64,000 bases of DNA from Proteinivorax tanatarense (GCF_040267685.1 NZ_CP158367.1:434001-498000), one strand, 5' to 3'. Numbered from the stretch's first letter, positions 46,251 to 55,594 are shown. A program made the numbers and translations. The notes: generated by a model from the letters alone, not told the origin.

Positions 46251-46529
46251 AACTTTTTTGTAAAATGAGCGTCTATATATAAAAGAGGGTTAGCTGGTTA
46301 ATTGAAAATTCTTCGGTTTAGATTAAAATGTTATTTTCACTATGTAGTTGGGGGATTTTTAAGAGCTGTTATTTCATGTTGTAGAGTTTAGAGTTCTGAA
46401 TCGTTTGCAACAATCAACCAGTATGGATAATTTTGCTGATTAAAGATCCATAGATAATGCATTTTATAAAATTATATTAAATAAAAATCATAATAGGGTA
46501 TAGCTTAAAAGAGAGGGGAGGGGGAAGGC

Positions 46530-47297
46530 GTGAAGTCTACTCCTATACTTGGGGTAATCTCCATCGCGTTTATATTTATATTATTGGCAACAAGTCTTGG
46601 TAATTCAGATGTGGCAGAACCAGAGCTACAGTCTATGCGAGTAGAGTCTTCACTAGATAGATATGGGTCTGAAGAGGTAATCCATGTTAATATTAAAAAC
46701 ATAAGCGACAATAAAATACTCTTCGGGGATAATTTTATGGGGTTGAAAATGTTTGAGAGGCTTTCAGCAGAACGGTGGGAGAGGTATTATCCAGATGTTG
46801 ATATTAAAAATACAATAACTAGCCTCGAGCCTAAAGAAGAAGTAGACTTAGAGATAAGGTGTGTAGGCATAGAACCTGGTGAATATAAGTTGGTTTTTGA
46901 AGGGTGGGAAAAAGGTAACCACAATTCTATTATAAGTCAAGATGTTGATGTAATAATAACACCTTATCCAAAAATAAAAGTTGAAAGCGAAAAAACAGAT
47001 TATAGGCCTAGGGATACTATAGAACTAACTGTTATAAATGATAGGCTTCAGGATATAACTTTTCCCGATAGCACATTAGGCATGGAACTTTATATTCAAG
47101 ATGGAGATGAGTGGGTATTGATTCCATCGCCTATGTATAAAGATTACATTGAGCTTGTGTTAAGCCCAGGCCAGATGTATGAACTTTCTATACCACCTTT
47201 AAGAGGAACAGGAAGATATAAATTCATGTTTTATGGTGTAGATTCCGAAGACAGGGTTATCACAGCGGAGAAGGAAATATCTATAAAAAGAAGATAA
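46530..47297 (+). CDS. Exported protein with two Ig-like repeats
   Basis: 255 residues from a GTG after GGGGAGGGGG. A signal peptide or anchor (about 6-24) is followed by two related beta-sandwich units (about 35-135 and 145-253). Each begins with V-E-S/K…DRYG/DYRP and continues E-x-I-x-L/V-x-V/I-x-N, ending with an LEP/LSPG and GxYK(L/F)xF step. This is a Big/intracellular-proteinase-inhibitor-like layout. The function is unknown. The 279-base gap 46251-46529 contains a diverged copy of the GTAGTT-GGGGGATTTTTAA repeat core. Confidence 0.75.
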   Translation: MKSTPILGVISIAFIFILLATSLGNSDVAEPELQSMRVESSLDRYGSEEVIHVNIKNISDNKILFGDNFMGLKMFERLSAERWERYYPDVDIKNTITSLEPKEEVDLEIRCVGIEPGEYKLVFEGWEKGNHNSIISQDVDVIITPYPKIKVESEKTDYRPRDTIELTVINDRLQDITFPDSTLGMELYIQDGDEWVLIPSPMYKDYIELVLSPGQMYELSIPPLRGTGRYKFMFYGVDSEDRVITAEKEISIKRR

Positions 47298-47342
47298 ATT
47301 AAGGAGCTAAACTTGGCAAAACCAAGTTTAGCTCCTTAATTT
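47296..47342. terminator. Bidirectional terminator
   Basis: A 21-bp perfect stem (AAATTAAGGAGCTAAACTTGG) with a 5-base loop between two convergent genes; its right arm overlaps the last codons of the minus-strand gene. Confidence 0.85.
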
Positions 47343-47797
47343 ATAAACCTGTTTATTATACTGAAAATAAATGCTAAGATACCACTTGCTACTAACGGTC
47401 CCACTGCAACTCCTTGAAAAAAGGAGACTCCAATAATGGTGCCACCTATTAAAGCTGGAACTAAGTCTGGGTTGGTATCCATCAGAGTAACTCCTTCTCT
47501 GGCCAGGTATGTAGCAAAGCACCCCATCAATAACGCAGAAAATCCTACAGGAGTTTTGACATTATTGTATATTTCTATTATTGAAACTTTGCCTGACGCA
47601 AAGGGAGCTAAAATCGCCGCTGTTAAAAAAACAATTGACCATTTAAGACCTTGTTGGTCTAGCCATTCGATGGCAGTATTTAATCGCAACAGTTTAAGCG
47701 CCAACAAAATAGCAACAGCATAAGCAACAGACTGGTTTTGAGTAAAAATGGCTAATACTAAGATTGCAATAAGAATAATGATTCCCTCATTAATCAT
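47336..47797 (-). CDS. DUF441 / UPF0756 membrane protein
   Basis: 153 residues with four or five transmembrane segments; the pattern NQSVAYAVAILLALKL and the TPVGFSALLMGCFATYLAR, G(G)T segments match the UPF0756 (YeaL-like) family. Function unknown. An AGGGAGGAG site precedes the ATG. It may be co-transcribed with queT upstream on the same strand. Confidence 0.88.
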   Translation of the reverse strand: MINEGIIILIAILVLAIFTQNQSVAYAVAILLALKLLRLNTAIEWLDQQGLKWSIVFLTAAILAPFASGKVSIIEIYNNVKTPVGFSALLMGCFATYLAREGVTLMDTNPDLVPALIGGTIIGVSFFQGVAVGPLVASGILAFIFSIINRFIN

Positions 47798-47871
47798 AAA
47801 GACTCCTCCCTTGGTATATTAGATTTGATGTATTTATCAAGTTGGGAATTTTAGCATTGAGTTGATTCTAT

Positions 47872-48339
47872 CTACCAATACTTACTGTATTTCTTTAGAA
47901 TTTGCACAAGGGGAATGCCTAATCCTAGGATTATTATGGTTTGGCTTACAAATATTGATAGTACCGTAGGTAAGAAGGGTACTGTAAAAGCAAAGTATAA
48001 AATTAAAGGAATAAAAATGGCATTTAACACTATGGGAAAGGTATATGCAATTTTCGACTTTCTAAAATTGTAGGTTAATATCGCTGCAATCAATGTGATT
48101 AAACTTCCGCCCAAAATATCCAGAATATGAGCACCTGCTAATAAATTTGCCAGAAAACAACCTACAAAAAGGCCGATAATGGATTGGGGCATAATTATTG
48201 GAAGTACAGTAAGAGCTTCTGCTATTCTAAACTGTATTGGGCCCATAGTAAACTGTGCAAAAGGAGCAGTTAAAACTATGTATATGGCGGCAACCATCCC
48301 TCCCATGGCTAACCCTTTTGTAGAAAACATATCTTTCAT
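47872..48339 (-). CDS. queT: QueT-family transporter for queuosine precursor
   Basis: 155 residues from the ATG at 48339, which follows GGAGG; an earlier ATG at 48357 overlaps no proper site. Five or six hydrophobic segments; MGPIQFRIAEALTVLP and NLLAGAHILDILGGSL are typical of QueT S-components of ECF transporters. It takes up preQ1 or queuine for tRNA modification, using a shared energising module not encoded here. I looked for a preQ1 riboswitch upstream and did not find one. Confidence 0.9.
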   Translation of the reverse strand: MKDMFSTKGLAMGGMVAAIYIVLTAPFAQFTMGPIQFRIAEALTVLPIIMPQSIIGLFVGCFLANLLAGAHILDILGGSLITLIAAILTYNFRKSKIAYTFPIVLNAIFIPLILYFAFTVPFLPTVLSIFVSQTIIILGLGIPLVQILKKYSKYW

Positions 48340-48369
48340 ATTAAAACCTCCAAACATTATTATTCAATA

Positions 48370-48401
48370 AATTAACACCATTTTTTAAAATGGTGTTAAT
48401 T
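48370..48401 (-). other. Perfect hairpin in the queT leader
   Basis: AATTAACACCATTTT and its exact complement with a two-base loop. After it the minus strand reads TTTATTGAATAA, a weak tail, so it may end the upstream GTPase transcript or act as an attenuator for queT. Confidence 0.55.
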
Positions 48402-48451
48402 ATTCCATGCTATGTTATTTTACCACAGATTTAAATCAGTTACACCAAAAG

Positions 48452-49435
48452 TTAGGTATTTGAGGAAAGCTCAACTACATCTCGGTCTTTAAGCTCATGG
48501 TCATGGTTAACCCATTGTCCATCAAATTTAGCAGAACCCCATACTCTAGCTTTCTCTAGATTAGCTGCTATATCTTTATGAATCTGTTCAGCAAGCTCGA
48601 TAATAGTGCTACCTCTTGGCAATATAAAAGGTTTTGAAAAATCAGGTTCTTTTCCAGGAGCTTTAGTATAAATTCTAATAACTTCAAGCTTTTTAAACAA
48701 AGTATTTGCTAGTCCGTCTAGTCCCCAAGACGACTTAACTGAGATCTTATGAAATGTAGGAAAATCATCGACGAGGTCTTGTGCAATTTGATAATTTTCT
48801 TCTGCTTCTGAGCAATCAAACTTATTACCAATCCATAGTATATTTGAAGGTTTAAGACCTTGAACACCAGGAGTGTTACTGTGATTTATAATTCTTTTTT
48901 CATTTAATAGGTTTTGAATACTAGGAATATGTTCAATGCAGTCGCCATCAGTAAAGTCCACCATAATAATAAGTAAGTTAGAATTTTTTATTCCTGTAGT
49001 AAAATCCCCTGAAATACCTTGCGGGTCGATGGGGGGAGTGTCAACTAATTGAATAAAAACATCTTCATAAGGTAACATTCCCACAATAGGAGTAAAGGTG
49101 GAAAAGGGGTAAGGTTGTTCTTCTGTTTTTGCTGCCGTTAGTTTTCCCACCAGTGCAGATTTGCCTGAGTTAGGATACCCCAATAAAAAAACTTGGCCTG
49201 CACCTTGTTTTTCTATCACAAACGGGCTTATTTTCTTTTTACTACCACCTTTATCCTCACTTTTTTTTAGTTTTGATAACTTTTTCTTAAGCTCTCCTTG
49301 GATTTTTTCTGTGCCTTTGTGTTTTGGAATAACAGCAAGCATTTCTTCGAGATGAGCGATTTTTTCATCATTTGTCTTTGCTTTTTTATATGCCTCTTCT
49401 GCGGCATAATATTGGGGTGTTAGGTTTGCAGCCAT
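48452..49435 (-). CDS. DRG/Obg-like GTPase with TGS domain
   Basis: 327 residues from the ATG at 49435, set by GAGGTG. A helical, lysine-rich N-terminus (about 1-85) is followed by a G domain with G1 GYPNSGKSAL, G2 in YPFSTFTP, G3 VDTPP and G4 NKFD. A C-terminal TGS domain (about 255-325) ends in DRDVVELSS. This is the order of archaeal/eukaryal DRG proteins, which bind ribosomes. A likely role in translation is inference from the family. It is unusual but not unknown in Clostridia. Confidence 0.88.
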   Translation of the reverse strand: MAANLTPQYYAAEEAYKKAKTNDEKIAHLEEMLAVIPKHKGTEKIQGELKKKLSKLKKSEDKGGSKKKISPFVIEKQGAGQVFLLGYPNSGKSALVGKLTAAKTEEQPYPFSTFTPIVGMLPYEDVFIQLVDTPPIDPQGISGDFTTGIKNSNLLIIMVDFTDGDCIEHIPSIQNLLNEKRIINHSNTPGVQGLKPSNILWIGNKFDCSEAEENYQIAQDLVDDFPTFHKISVKSSWGLDGLANTLFKKLEVIRIYTKAPGKEPDFSKPFILPRGSTIIELAEQIHKDIAANLEKARVWGSAKFDGQWVNHDHELKDRDVVELSSNT

Positions 49436-49556
49436 ATTTTTACACCTCTCTACCAATAGACTTAATAAAATATATTCCACACTTTTGAAGCTTTTCCTTC
49501 CAATTTAGTCATGTTTATTTTCAAGTTACATATAAACATGGTGGGAGGGATAAATA

Positions 49557-49874
49557 TTGATAGAAAAAAAAGAAAAACTAAAAGTAGAGGAGTATTATAT
49601 TAATAACTTTGTCAACTTAAACTTAAATAGGGTCTTAAAAAAAGAAGTTTTAAGCGACAAGTTTTTGTGTATGTTTGCAAGTCTTTTGCCGTGGGAGGAT
49701 GTGCTAAAATATCAAGCTCCCAGTCCAAATACCATAAAATATTGTATAAAAGCAAAAAGCGTAATCTTTCCCGTTAAAGATAGAGCTGTAGTTTGCTTAA
49801 AAAACAACAAAAAATTGCCTGATTATCAAAAAAGGTATCTAATAAAGCTTATAAAAAGGGAACAACCCTACTAG
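49557..49874 (+). CDS. Basic protein of unknown function, 105 residues
   Basis: The TTG start follows GGGAGGGA. The protein is rich in Lys, Leu and Asn, with no signal peptide or membrane helix. FASLLPWEDVLKYQAPSPNT in the middle is its most distinctive stretch. Not recognised. It is divergent from the GTPase gene. Confidence 0.6.
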   Translation: MIEKKEKLKVEEYYINNFVNLNLNRVLKKEVLSDKFLCMFASLLPWEDVLKYQAPSPNTIKYCIKAKSVIFPVKDRAVVCLKNNKKLPDYQKRYLIKLIKREQPY

Positions 49875-49893
49875 TATAGAAATAAAACAATAA

Positions 49894-50184
49894 GGTGGTT
49901 GCAATGGAAGGTTTAAATTAGCTAGCGTATTAAATTGTAAAACGTTGTTATAGGGGGTAAAATAAATATTATAGAAATCGGCCAGAGGTGAAATGGGCAA
50001 ATTCGTGAAGTTATAAAAAGTCACATCAGTAAAATTCCGAATGGTCCAACAATCAGCGAAGAAACTTCGTTGATTGAATCTAATTTTTGTAGATTTCAAT
50101 CATACTTGAGCGGTTCGAGAATTTCTTTAAAATTATTTATAGAAAAGTTTTTATATCAGGCATTGTGTAGTTTTTGCAATCGCC
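49894..50184 (+). promoter_or_regulatory. Dispersed leader element upstream of cls, long form
   Basis: The ends GGTGGTTGCAAT and TTTGCAATCGCC pair. It contains the CAATCAGCGAAG / CTTCGTTGATTG hairpin at 50050-50076 (12 bp, one wobble). It ends 30 bases before the cls ATG. It fills most of the 340-base gap 49875-50214. Confidence 0.5.
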
Positions 50185-50214
50185 TAAAATCATATGGAAA
50201 GAGGGAGGTTTTGC

Positions 50215-51663
50215 ATGGATTGGTTTATTAGTTGGTCTACTCTTTTTCTTATAATAGTAATATTTTTATCAGTTGTTTTACTTTTACAAAACCGAAAACC
50301 CTCGCGGACCTTGGCATGGATTTTAGTTCTTATCTTTTTTCCTGTGGTAGGCGTCTTGTTATATCTTTATCTAGGGCAAACTCACCGAAAGAAAAAGACC
50401 TTTCTAAAAAAGCGAAAGTCAGACTATAAGGCAGTTGAAAAGTTGTTAAAAGACAACATACCATTAGTAAAGCATAATGAGTATGTACAAAAGCTTTCCA
50501 ATTATTCAATAGTAAAAAAAATGATACCTCTTTTTGTAAATAGCAGCCACTCACCTTTAACAACTGACAATAATGCACAGGTTCTGCAAAATGGCTCCAC
50601 TGCTTTTGATGAAATGCTAAAAAGCATCCACAAAGCTAAAAGTCATGTTCACCTAGAGTTTTTTATCATAAAGGATAGTAAGATTGGTAGGGATTTTCAA
50701 CAGGCATTAATAAAAAAAGCAAAAGAGGGAGTTAAGGTACGTGTTATTTATGATGCTGTGGGAAGTTGGAAACTAAGGAAATCTTTTTTAAAGCCTTTAA
50801 AGGATGCTGGTGTAGAAGTTAAAGCATTCTTGCCTGTTACCTTACCATTTTTTGGTGAAAAATTAAATTACAGGAATCATCGTAAGATATTAGTAGTTGA
50901 CGGTAAAGAAGGATTTTTAGGTGGATTAAACATAGGGGATGAATATTTAGGAAAAAGCCCAAAGCGAGGGTTTTGGAGAGACACTCATCTTAAAGTGGAA
51001 GGTTCGGCAGTTTATGTTCTTCAAACTATTTTTCTCAGGGACTGGCAATTTGTTTCTAAGCAAAACTTTGAGGTTAATACTAAAAAATACTACCCGCCTA
51101 TAAAAAGCACCGGTCGGGTATCGATGCAAATAGTTTCAAGTGGTCCTGATTCTTACTGGGCAGGTATCCAACAGGGATATTTTACTGCTATAGCTAATGC
51201 AAAAGAAAAGGTATATATTACCACTCCATATTTAATACCCGATGAAAGTATTTTAGTTGCTCTTAAAACGGCAGCTTTAGCGGGAGTTGATGTTAGAATA
51301 TTGGTTCCCAGTAAGCCTGACCATAAAACGGTTTTTTGGGCATCCAAGTCACACTTTCAAGAATTGTTGGAGTCGGGGGTTAGAATATATCAGTATCAAA
51401 AAGGGTTTGTTCACGGCAAAGTGATAATAGTGGATGACCAATTTACCTCTATTGGTTCTGCTAATCTAGATATAAGGAGTTTTGAGCTTTCATTTGAAGT
51501 TAATGCTTTTATGTATGAAAAGGAAATCTGCAAGCAAACTACTGAGGACTATTTTCAGGATTTGGAAAATAGTAAAGAGGTAAGCTTAAATGAATATCTT
51601 AAAAGACCCATTTCTAATAAAATTAAAGAGTCCTTAGCAAAACTATTTTCTCCCTTGATGTAG
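50215..51663 (+). CDS. cls: Cardiolipin synthase
   Basis: 482 residues from the ATG at 50215 after GAGGGAGG. Two N-terminal transmembrane segments (about 4-25 and 34-55) precede two phospholipase-D domains. The HKD motifs are complete: NHRKILVVDGKEG and HGKVIIVDDQFTSIGSAN. It joins two phosphatidylglycerol molecules into cardiolipin plus glycerol at the membrane. It carries the longest copy of the dispersed leader element. Confidence 0.95.
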   Translation: MDWFISWSTLFLIIVIFLSVVLLLQNRKPSRTLAWILVLIFFPVVGVLLYLYLGQTHRKKKTFLKKRKSDYKAVEKLLKDNIPLVKHNEYVQKLSNYSIVKKMIPLFVNSSHSPLTTDNNAQVLQNGSTAFDEMLKSIHKAKSHVHLEFFIIKDSKIGRDFQQALIKKAKEGVKVRVIYDAVGSWKLRKSFLKPLKDAGVEVKAFLPVTLPFFGEKLNYRNHRKILVVDGKEGFLGGLNIGDEYLGKSPKRGFWRDTHLKVEGSAVYVLQTIFLRDWQFVSKQNFEVNTKKYYPPIKSTGRVSMQIVSSGPDSYWAGIQQGYFTAIANAKEKVYITTPYLIPDESILVALKTAALAGVDVRILVPSKPDHKTVFWASKSHFQELLESGVRIYQYQKGFVHGKVIIVDDQFTSIGSANLDIRSFELSFEVNAFMYEKEICKQTTEDYFQDLENSKEVSLNEYLKRPISNKIKESLAKLFSPLM

Positions 51664-51783
51664 AAAGATATTACGCAGGTTAATTAGATATAAATTTCAT
51701 TCAACTAATGTTTAGAGAAAGTATAAAGCTGAAAACTTGACTAGATATATATATTTCCAGTAAACTGTATGTACAATAAAAAA

Positions 51784-51878
51784 TTCTTATCGAGAGCGGT
51801 GGAGGGAAGGGCCCGATGAAACCCAGCAACCTTTTTTTTGGTGCTAAATCCCTCAGAGTTTTACTCTGAAAGATAAGA
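51784..51878 (+). promoter_or_regulatory. SAM-I riboswitch (S-box) of metK
   Basis: The closing stem is CTTATC (51786) with GATAAG (51872). Conserved GAGGGAAGGGCCCGATGAAAC and AGCAACC segments and a CAGAG-TTTTACTCTG hairpin are in the expected order. SAM binding turns expression off. The downstream stretch 51881-51912 has AGAGTTTTTT, but the terminator stem is weak by eye. Confidence 0.93.
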
Positions 51879-51946
51879 GCCCAGTCTCTTTTAAAGTTAG
51901 AGTTTTTTATTGTAAAAACCAGTATAATATGAGGAGGTTTTTACAA

Positions 51947-53134
51947 ATGACAAAAAAATATTTATTTACTTCAGAATCGGTAACAGAAGGACATCCTGAT
52001 AAGATAGCCGATCAAATTTCCGATTCAATTTTGGACGAGATTCTAGCAAAGGACCCCGATGCTAGAGTAGCAGCTGAAACAACAGTTTCCACCGGATTAG
52101 TGCTTGTCTCTGGAGAAATTAGCACTAAATGTTACGTGGACATTCCCAAAATAGTTAGAAAAACCATAGCTGGTATCGGCTATACCAGGGCAAAGTATGG
52201 GTTTGATAGTGAGACATGTGCAGTTCTTACTGCTATTGATGAACAGTCCCCAGACATAGCCCAAGGGGTAGATAAAGCATTAGAATTAAGAGAAGGACGG
52301 GGAGAAAAAGAAGATGAAATTGGAGCAGGAGACCAGGGAATGATGTTTGGTTTTGCTTGTGATGAAACCCCGGAGCTTATGCCGTTACCTATTTCTTTAG
52401 CGCATAAATTATCTGAAAAGCTTACCTTTGAAAGAAAAAAAGGTGAACTGGAATATTTAAGACCCGATGGCAAGACTCAGGTTACCGTTGAGTACAAAGA
52501 AGGCGAGCCTGTCAGAGTGGACACTGTTGTTGTTTCAACACAGCATTGTGCAGAAACAACCTTAGACAAACTTAAAGAAGATGTTATCGATAAAATTATA
52601 AAACCTACAATCCCAGAAAAATATTTAGATGAAAAAACAAAATACTTTGTTAACCCAACAGGAAAATTTGTTATCGGTGGACCTCAGGGTGACGCAGGCT
52701 TAACCGGCAGAAAAATTATTGTAGATACTTACGGTGGTTACTCACGACATGGTGGAGGAGCGTTTTCCGGTAAAGACGCTACAAAAGTTGATCGTTCAGC
52801 AGCTTATGCAGCTAGATACGTAGCAAAAAATATTGTGGCAGCTGGACTTGCTAGAAAATGCGAAATACAACTAGCCTATGCAATTGGCGTGGCAAAACCA
52901 GTTTCGTTGATGGTGGACACTTTCGGCACCGAAAAAATAGAATCAGAAAAGATTATTGAAGCGGTAAAGAAGGTTTTTGATTTAAGACCAGCGGCAATAA
53001 TTAAAGAGCTTAAGTTAAACCGTCCAATTTTTAAAAACACCTCTGTATACGGCCACTTTGGTCGGGAGGAAAAAGATTTTACGTGGGAAAAAACAGACAA
53101 AGCAGAGTTGCTAAAAAAAGAATTAGGACTATAG
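51947..53134 (+). CDS. metK: S-adenosylmethionine synthetase
   Basis: 395 residues from the ATG at 51947 after GAGGAGG; the longer reading from 51929 would start inside the leader. It makes SAM from methionine and ATP. TEGHPDK at the start, [12 protein letters not shown] (ATP), and [13 protein letters not shown] with the glycine-rich P-loop-like motif are present. It is controlled by the SAM riboswitch upstream, a feedback loop. A clear terminator follows. Confidence 0.97.
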   Translation: MTKKYLFTSESVTEGHPDKIADQISDSILDEILAKDPDARVAAETTVSTGLVLVSGEISTKCYVDIPKIVRKTIAGIGYTRAKYGFDSETCAVLTAIDEQSPDIAQGVDKALELREGRGEKEDEIGAGDQGMMFGFACDETPELMPLPISLAHKLSEKLTFERKKGELEYLRPDGKTQVTVEYKEGEPVRVDTVVVSTQHCAETTLDKLKEDVIDKIIKPTIPEKYLDEKTKYFVNPTGKFVIGGPQGDAGLTGRKIIVDTYGGYSRHGGGAFSGKDATKVDRSAAYAARYVAKNIVAAGLARKCEIQLAYAIGVAKPVSLMVDTFGTEKIESEKIIEAVKKVFDLRPAAIIKELKLNRPIFKNTSVYGHFGREEKDFTWEKTDKAELLKKELGL

Positions 53135-53139
53135 ACTGA

Positions 53140-53168
53140 TGCCCCAGCAATGCTGGGGCTATTTTTAT
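53140..53168 (+). terminator. Rho-independent terminator
   Basis: GCCCCAGC and GCTGGGGC with a 3-base loop, then TATTTTTAT. Confidence 0.9.
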
Positions 53169-53234
53169 ATCTAAGGTTATGCAGGAAATTGACGATATAT
53201 GTAGAAAAAGACATAGGGAGTAGAGGTGAGATAT

Positions 53235-54413
53235 TTGGATTTTTGTAACCAAGATTTAAATCAGATAACTGATAGAGTAGTTAAAACCATCGAACAAGGT
53301 AAAAGTGATATCTTTGAGATAGCAGAAAAAGCTAGAGGAGAAGAAGCGATAGTAGTTCAACAATTAACTACTATTAAAAAGGAAGTTAATGAAATTATAG
53401 ACGAAGTGGATAGAACTGAAGTAAAGGAAAAAAAAGCAAGATTACGGCTGATGGAAGTAAGTAAAAGATTTGAACAACACACTCAGGAAAATATTCAGGC
53501 CGCTTATGAAGTAGCCCATAACTTAAATATTAAACTATTCAGCCTTAGACAGAAAGAGCAGGCCTTGATTGAAAAACGCAATGAGCTAGAGCAACGTTTA
53601 AGCTCGATTAAGGAAATGGTACAGCGAGCAGAAAGGGTTGCCGCCCACGTTTCTTCAGCTTTTGATTATCTGGTAAACAACTTATACAGTGTACGTCATC
53701 AACTTGCTAACTTTCAACAAGCTAAAAATGTAGGTTATAAAATTATCGAAGCGCAAGAAATTGAGCGCAAACGTTTGGCGCGAGACATACATGATGGCCC
53801 GGCGCAAAGCTTAGCAAATCTAACCTTAGGCGCCGAGATATGGGAACATGAAGTTAACAGAAATCATACCAAAACAAAAGAGTGCTTTGATAACATTAAA
53901 AGCGAATCTAGAAAAATTTTAACGGAAATTAGAAGAATAATTTATCAATTAAGGCCTATGACCTTAGATGATTTAGGTTTAGTACCTACTATTAACAGAT
54001 TTTGTGAAGATTTTAATGAACAGAACAAAGTACAGCTAGAATTTGTGTCTTTTGGAGAAAGAAAGATAGAGAAAAATATTGAAGTGACTTTATATAGAAT
54101 TGTACAAGAAGCAGTGCAAAACATGTTAAAACATAGTGAAGCCACCCGTGGTATTATTAAATTAGATTTAAGTAATAAAGTAACACTTTTGATTAGAGAT
54201 AATGGAAAGGGTTTTTGTCCAGAGAATGTGCTAGGAGATTTAAAAGCTGAAAAATTTGGCCTTCTGGGAATGAAAGAGCGGGTTAATCTTTTGGGAGGAG
54301 AATTTGAAATTAAGTCTTCTCCTGGAAAAGGAACTTCCATAAATGTTGTTATTGATATAAAAAATCATAGGGAGGAATATTATGAAGAACTTAATAAAAG
54401 TAGCAGTGGTTGA
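53235..54413 (+). CDS. degS: DegS-like cytosolic sensor histidine kinase
   Basis: 392 residues from the TTG at 53235, well spaced from GAGGTGAG; the GTG at 53226 lies inside that site. No membrane segment. A long coiled-coil DegS sensor domain (about 1-165) precedes HisKA_3 with H186 in ARDIHDGPAQ, and an HATPase domain with NMLKHSEAT, DNGKGF and GLLGMKERV. It phosphorylates DegU, encoded with a 32-base overlap. The order degS-degU followed later by comFC and flagellar genes matches Bacillus. Confidence 0.93.
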   Translation: MDFCNQDLNQITDRVVKTIEQGKSDIFEIAEKARGEEAIVVQQLTTIKKEVNEIIDEVDRTEVKEKKARLRLMEVSKRFEQHTQENIQAAYEVAHNLNIKLFSLRQKEQALIEKRNELEQRLSSIKEMVQRAERVAAHVSSAFDYLVNNLYSVRHQLANFQQAKNVGYKIIEAQEIERKRLARDIHDGPAQSLANLTLGAEIWEHEVNRNHTKTKECFDNIKSESRKILTEIRRIIYQLRPMTLDDLGLVPTINRFCEDFNEQNKVQLEFVSFGERKIEKNIEVTLYRIVQEAVQNMLKHSEATRGIIKLDLSNKVTLLIRDNGKGFCPENVLGDLKAEKFGLLGMKERVNLLGGEFEIKSSPGKGTSINVVIDIKNHREEYYEELNKSSSG

Positions 54414-55047
54414 AGATCATGGTATGATTAGGGCAGGGATAGTTAACCTTTTGGAAAGAGAAGATGATATCGAAATAGTGGCAGAAGGAGAAAATGGACA
54501 AGAGGCAATAGATATTGTTAAAAACTGCAACCCCGATGTTTTGCTAATGGATATAAACATGCCGGTTTTAAGTGGCATAGAAGCTACGGAAAAAATAAAA
54601 CAGGATTTTCCTGAAATTAAGATTATTATGCTTACGATACATGACGGTGAAGAGTACATATATAAAGCTGTAAATTTAGGAGCAGAAGGTTATGTATTAA
54701 AAGATGCTGGGAAAGAGGTATTAATCTCAGGTGTAAGAAACGTATATTCGGGGGATGCATTTATTTCACCTAAAGTTACAAAAAAAATATTTAAAGGATT
54801 TAAACAGCTTTACCAAAAACCTAATTGCAGAAAAGATCCTCAACAAGTGTACAATTTTAGCAAGCGAGAATGGGAAGTTTATCAGCTAATGGCTAAGGGA
54901 AATAGCAACAAGGAGATAGCGTGGTCCCTTAATATAACTGAAAAAACGGTGAAAAATCATGTAAGTAGTTTATTTAAAAAAATGGGGGTTTATGATAGAA
55001 CTCAAGCGGTTATAAAAGGAATAAAAGAAGGGTTAGTAGAGGTATAA
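54382..55047 (+). CDS. degU: DegU-like response regulator, NarL/LuxR family
   Basis: 221 residues. Receiver domain with E11-D12, phospho-acceptor D57 in LMDINMP and the lysine in YVLKDAG. A LuxR-type helix-turn-helix lies at about 155-215 (FSKREWEVYQLMAKGNSNKEIA, split here by eye, then ITEKTVKNHVSSLF). In Bacillus it controls motility, exoenzymes and competence priming. The start follows GGGAGG within the end of degS. Confidence 0.94.
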   Translation: MKNLIKVAVVEDHGMIRAGIVNLLEREDDIEIVAEGENGQEAIDIVKNCNPDVLLMDINMPVLSGIEATEKIKQDFPEIKIIMLTIHDGEEYIYKAVNLGAEGYVLKDAGKEVLISGVRNVYSGDAFISPKVTKKIFKGFKQLYQKPNCRKDPQQVYNFSKREWEVYQLMAKGNSNKEIAWSLNITEKTVKNHVSSLFKKMGVYDRTQAVIKGIKEGLVEV

Positions 55048-55101
55048 ATTTTTGGTACATAAGCCTAACTTTTGCATATAGTAAAGCAAGAGGTGAGGCT
55101 G

Positions 55102-55578
55102 ATGATGGGAAAGATAATTTTACTGCTATTAGCTTTGTATGGATTTTGGTCTATTCTTAATGCAATTTATGAAAAGAAACTATCAACAAAAAAATCAAAC
55201 GCCAATTTATCAGTGTTATTAATCACCAGTAACTGGGAAGAAAAAGCTGAGAAAGTTATAAGATATTTAGCAAATCAAAACTATTTTAATAGGCATCCTT
55301 TAACTCCGGCAGATGTGGTAGTGATTGATAAAGGCTCTAAAGATAATACATTGCAAATACTTAAACAACTAGCTAGAAACTATTCCTTTTTAAAAGTGAT
55401 CGATGGCAAAAAAAATAATTATTCCAAAATTCTCCAATATGGCAAAGAAAAGTGCCATGGTGAGGTTGTAATACTTTTCGACCAAGATGATTTTAGCAGC
55501 TTAGAAGAACTAGAAAAGGCTATCAAATTTTACTTTAGTTATCCTAATTGTAAACTTTCTGGTTCAAATGAAAACTAA
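55102..55578 (+). CDS. Membrane-anchored, shortened GT-A glycosyltransferase-like protein
   Basis: 158 residues from the ATG at 55102 after AAGAGGTGAGG. One N-terminal transmembrane segment (about 5-22) precedes a fold resembling the first half of family 2 glycosyltransferases: SVLLITSNWEE, VVVIDKGSKDNT and VVILFDQDD with a DxD-like pair. The acceptor half is missing, so catalysis is doubtful. It lies 54 bases after degU and probably shares its transcript. Confidence 0.65.
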   Translation: MMGKIILLLLALYGFWSILNAIYEKKLSTKKSNANLSVLLITSNWEEKAEKVIRYLANQNYFNRHPLTPADVVVIDKGSKDNTLQILKQLARNYSFLKVIDGKKNNYSKILQYGKEKCHGEVVILFDQDDFSSLEELEKAIKFYFSYPNCKLSGSNEN

Positions 55579-55594
55579 TAATAAAAGGCATAAA

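Noticed and set aside
48340-48451. PreQ1 riboswitch before queT
   Set aside because: I looked for the class I hairpin with its A-rich tail and found only a plain palindrome.
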